Assembly (NCBI RefSeq): GCF_000350165.1
Contig: NZ_CAUI01000023.1
Span: 620,001 to 684,000, forward strand
Direction of reading: 5' to 3'
From: Halanaerobium saccharolyticum subsp. saccharolyticum DSM 6643
GTDB taxonomy: Bacteria > Bacillota > Halanaerobiia > Halanaerobiales > Halanaerobiaceae
DNA length: 64,000 nt
Part shown: one piece after another, positions 61,824-64,000 of the stretch
Layout of the letters: each line of letters starts with the position of its first letter
Position numbering within the stretch: the stretch's first letter is position 1
Position numbers and translations under genes: made by a program
Notes under the pieces: model-generated
What the model was told of the DNA's origin: nothing
Databases searched by the model: none
What the model saw: the letters and a program-made list of their open reading frames with translations, nothing else

Positions 61824-64000
61824 CTATTCTAATTCTAAAATGAGCTCTCCAGATTCAAGTTGTTGCCCTGCTTTAGAATGAATAGCTGCCACAATACCAT
61901 CAGCAGGCGCAGTTATATTGGTTTCCATTTTCATAGCCTCCATAATAACTAAACTCTGATTTTCCTTAACCTCTTCCCCTTCTTCTACTAATATTTCTAC
62001 TATATTTCCGGGAAGACTGGCCCCTATTTCCATTTCATTTTTAGGATCAGCCATCTGTTTAATTGCAGAATCAGCTTTAGCTGTACTTGCTTCATCATAA
62101 ATTTTGATTTCTCTTCTAAAACCATTAACTTCAAAAGCAAGTCTACGATAACCCTGGTCATCAACTTTTCCAATTTCTAGAAGTTTAACAACAAGAGTTT
62201 TACCTTCTTCAACTTTGATTTCACTAGTTTCTCCTTCACGCAGAGCATGGAAATAAACATCACTACCCATATGACTTAAATCACCATATTCTTCAAGATA
62301 ATCTAAATAATCCTGATAAACTTTAGGATATAGTGCATATGCTAAAAGATCTTTTTGAGTTGGCTTAAAATCATAGTTTTCTTTTAGTTCAGCCTCTGCA
62401 GCTTCAAAATCATATTCTCCAAGTAGAGTACCCGGCCTAACTGTTATTGGGTCTTCACCTTTAAGAACAATCTGCTGAATATCTTCTGGGAAACCTCCAG
62501 GAGGCTGACCAAGCATTCCCTTAAAGTAAGCTTCTACAGAATCTGGAAAGGCCATATTTTTGGCTTTTTCACAGATATTATCAGGTGTTAGATCATTTTT
62601 AACCATAAAGATTGCCATATCTCCTACCATTTTAGAAGAAGGTGTAACCTTAGGTATATCACCTAACATAAAATTGACTTTACGGAACATTTCTTTAAAT
62701 TCTTTAAAACGGTGACCTAAACCAACACTTTCTACCTGTGGTTTCAGATTAGAATATTGACCTCCAGGTATTTCATATTTATATATTTCTGCAGTACCAG
62801 ACTTTAATTCTGATTCAAACTGAGAATATACTGGTCTTACAGCACCCCAATAATTAGATATTTTTTGAATATCTTCAATATGCATCTCAGGATCACGATA
62901 GGTATTAGTTAAAGCCGCTACTATTGAGTTCATTGGAGGTTGACTTGTTAAACCTGCCATTGTATTAAAGGCAGTATCCACAATATCTACTCCTGCTTCA
63001 GCAGCCATTAAAAGTGTTGCCCCACCATTGCCACTAGTATCATGTGTGTGTAAATGGATTGGAATAGAAATTTCAGCTTTTAAAGCTTTAATTAATTCAT
63101 AAGCAGCATAAGGTTTTAAAAGACCTGCCATATCTTTAATTCCCAAGATATGAGCACCCATTTCTTCTATACCTTTAGCTAATTCCAAATAATAATCTAA
63201 ATCATATTTTTCTCTTTTATCATCTAGTATATCTCCAGTATAACACATTGAAACTTCTGCAATTTTACCCTGTTTAACTACCTCGTCTACAGAAATTTCC
63301 ATACCAGGCAGCCAGTTTAAAGAATCAAAAATTCTAAAAACATCAATTCCTGCCTCTGCAGATTCTGCTACTAGATTTCGGATTACATTATCCGGATAGT
63401 TTTTATATCCCACACCATTTGATCCTCTTAACAGCATCTGAAATAAAATATTTGGTATTCTTTCTCTTAACCTCTCAATTCTTTCCCAGGGAGATTCTTT
63501 AAGAAATCTGTAAGAAACATCAAAGGTTGCTCCTCCCCACATTTCAAGTGAGAATAAGTTTTTAGCTAAATGAGAAGTAGCTTCTGCAATTTTCTCCATA
63601 TCAACTGTTCTCATTCGAGTTGCCATTAGAGACTGATGAGCATCCCTGTATGTTGTATCAGTTATAAGAATTTCCTCTTTATTTTTAATCCACTCTACAA
63701 CAGCTTCTGGACCACCCTCGTCTAATATTTGTTTTGTACCTTCTAGACCATCTATTTTCTCAAAATCAGGTACTTTAGGTACATCAAAGTCAGGTTTATG
63801 ACCTCTAGTTTCATTAACAATTTTTTCTCCTAAATAGCTTAAGATCTTCTGTTCTTGATCAGAACCCGGTTTAATATCAAGTAATTCAGGGTTATTAGCA
63901 ATAAATCCGGTATCACATATTCCTTTTTTAAAGTCTTCGTGGTTTAAAACATTGATTAAAAATGAGGCATTAGTTTTTACACCGCGTACTTTCATTTCTT
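61824..64000 (-). CDS. pyc: Pyruvate carboxylase, C-terminal part (gene runs off right edge)
   Basis: The 725 or so visible residues begin at the end of the biotin carboxylase domain (EMKVRGVKTNASFLINVL), then have the carboxyltransferase barrel (ITDTTYRDAHQSLMATRMRT, LEMWGGATFDVSYRFL, HLHTHDTSGNG and GIKDMAGLL with the metal Lys/His set), the allosteric/PC-type region and a C-terminal biotin domain with VIMEAMKMET. The reading frame stays open to the last base, so this is most likely a full-length single-chain enzyme of about 1,140 residues making oxaloacetate from pyruvate. The N-terminal third lies outside the window. A separate PycB/OadA subunit is less likely, because the frame starts inside the carboxylase domain. 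Confidence 0.9.
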   Translation of the reverse strand, partial: EMKVRGVKTNASFLINVLNHEDFKKGICDTGFIANNPELLDIKPGSDQEQKILSYLGEKIVNETRGHKPDFDVPKVPDFEKIDGLEGTKQILDEGGPEAVVEWIKNKEEILITDTTYRDAHQSLMATRMRTVDMEKIAEATSHLAKNLFSLEMWGGATFDVSYRFLKESPWERIERLRERIPNILFQMLLRGSNGVGYKNYPDNVIRNLVAESAEAGIDVFRIFDSLNWLPGMEISVDEVVKQGKIAEVSMCYTGDILDDKREKYDLDYYLELAKGIEEMGAHILGIKDMAGLLKPYAAYELIKALKAEISIPIHLHTHDTSGNGGATLLMAAEAGVDIVDTAFNTMAGLTSQPPMNSIVAALTNTYRDPEMHIEDIQKISNYWGAVRPVYSQFESELKSGTAEIYKYEIPGGQYSNLKPQVESVGLGHRFKEFKEMFRKVNFMLGDIPKVTPSSKMVGDMAIFMVKNDLTPDNICEKAKNMAFPDSVEAYFKGMLGQPPGGFPEDIQQIVLKGEDPITVRPGTLLGEYDFEAAEAELKENYDFKPTQKDLLAYALYPKVYQDYLDYLEEYGDLSHMGSDVYFHALREGETSEIKVEEGKTLVVKLLEIGKVDDQGYRRLAFEVNGFRREIKIYDEASTAKADSAIKQMADPKNEMEIGASLPGNIVEILVEEGEEVKENQSLVIMEAMKMETNITAPADGIVAAIHSKAGQQLESGELILELE

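Noticed and set aside
61824-64000. A separate pyruvate carboxylase subunit B gene starting at the ATG at 63995
   Set aside because: The frame is open to the window edge, and the first residues are the end of a biotin carboxylase domain, so the gene continues beyond the window.

Overview
The window is AT-rich DNA (roughly one third G+C by eye) from a low-GC, Firmicutes-type bacterium. Strong AGGAGG-type ribosome binding sites, frequent TTG/GTG starts, a lysine riboswitch, a class I c-di-GMP riboswitch, a CtsR-type operator and glycine-betaine uptake genes all fit this. A halophilic anaerobe of the Halanaerobium type is my best guess; that is inference from protein style and gene content, not a database match.

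Layout. 1-4.3 kb: two near-identical cold-shock genes, two alpha/beta hydrolases, a beta-lactamase-fold exported protein and a flavodoxin. 4.5-5.7 kb: a CitE-like aldolase gene broken by one base in a T run. 5.8-9 kb: the 3' part of a trp operon (trpC remnant, trpF, trpB, trpA). 8.9-15.2 kb: an integron-like block, consisting of a tyrosine recombinase, then cassettes carrying a PHP-domain/SMC-like ATPase, a cytosolic-type 5'-nucleotidase and a HEPN protein. The cassettes are separated by two related attC-like sites, and the last one is fused into the middle of trpC. 15.2-18.2 kb: a four-gene operon of two flavoproteins, an AAC(3)-like and a GNAT acetyltransferase. 18.4-22.2 kb: clpB and a XerC/D recombinase. 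22.3-27.5 kb: a lysine/diaminopimelate operon behind a lysine riboswitch. 27.8-33.4 kb: glutamate dehydrogenase, then an aminotransferase/permease/alcohol dehydrogenase set that looks like GABA use. 33.5-39 kb: a glycine-betaine ABC operon with a structured attenuator leader and a frameshifted ATPase gene, an esterase, and a second betaine-binding protein flanked by 54-bp repeats. 39-41.8 kb: nadE and a DEAD-box helicase behind a terminator-containing leader. 41.9-50 kb: alpha-galactosidase, an unusual calcineurin-like/GT4 fusion, a flippase-like membrane protein and alpha-glucosidase. 50.2-60.6 kb: DUF815 ATPase, ADP-ribosylglycohydrolase, PRPP synthetase, MgtE and a YhaN/YhaO-like DNA-repair pair. 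60.6-64 kb: a c-di-GMP riboswitch controlling a tiny secreted protein, a DUF4870 protein, and the 3' two thirds of pyruvate carboxylase running off the right edge.

The most unusual part is 8.9-15.2 kb. Each complete cassette begins with a sequence that is the inverted partner of the start of its own attC-like site, which is the signature of integron cassettes formed by circle insertion. The neighbouring recombinase carries a HARP-like N-terminal module and, as far as I can read, lacks the extra segment typical of IntI. It is transcribed in the same direction as the cassettes. Two of the three cargo genes look like anti-phage functions. The array ends abruptly inside trpC, so trpE/G/D and the first third of trpC are absent from this window.
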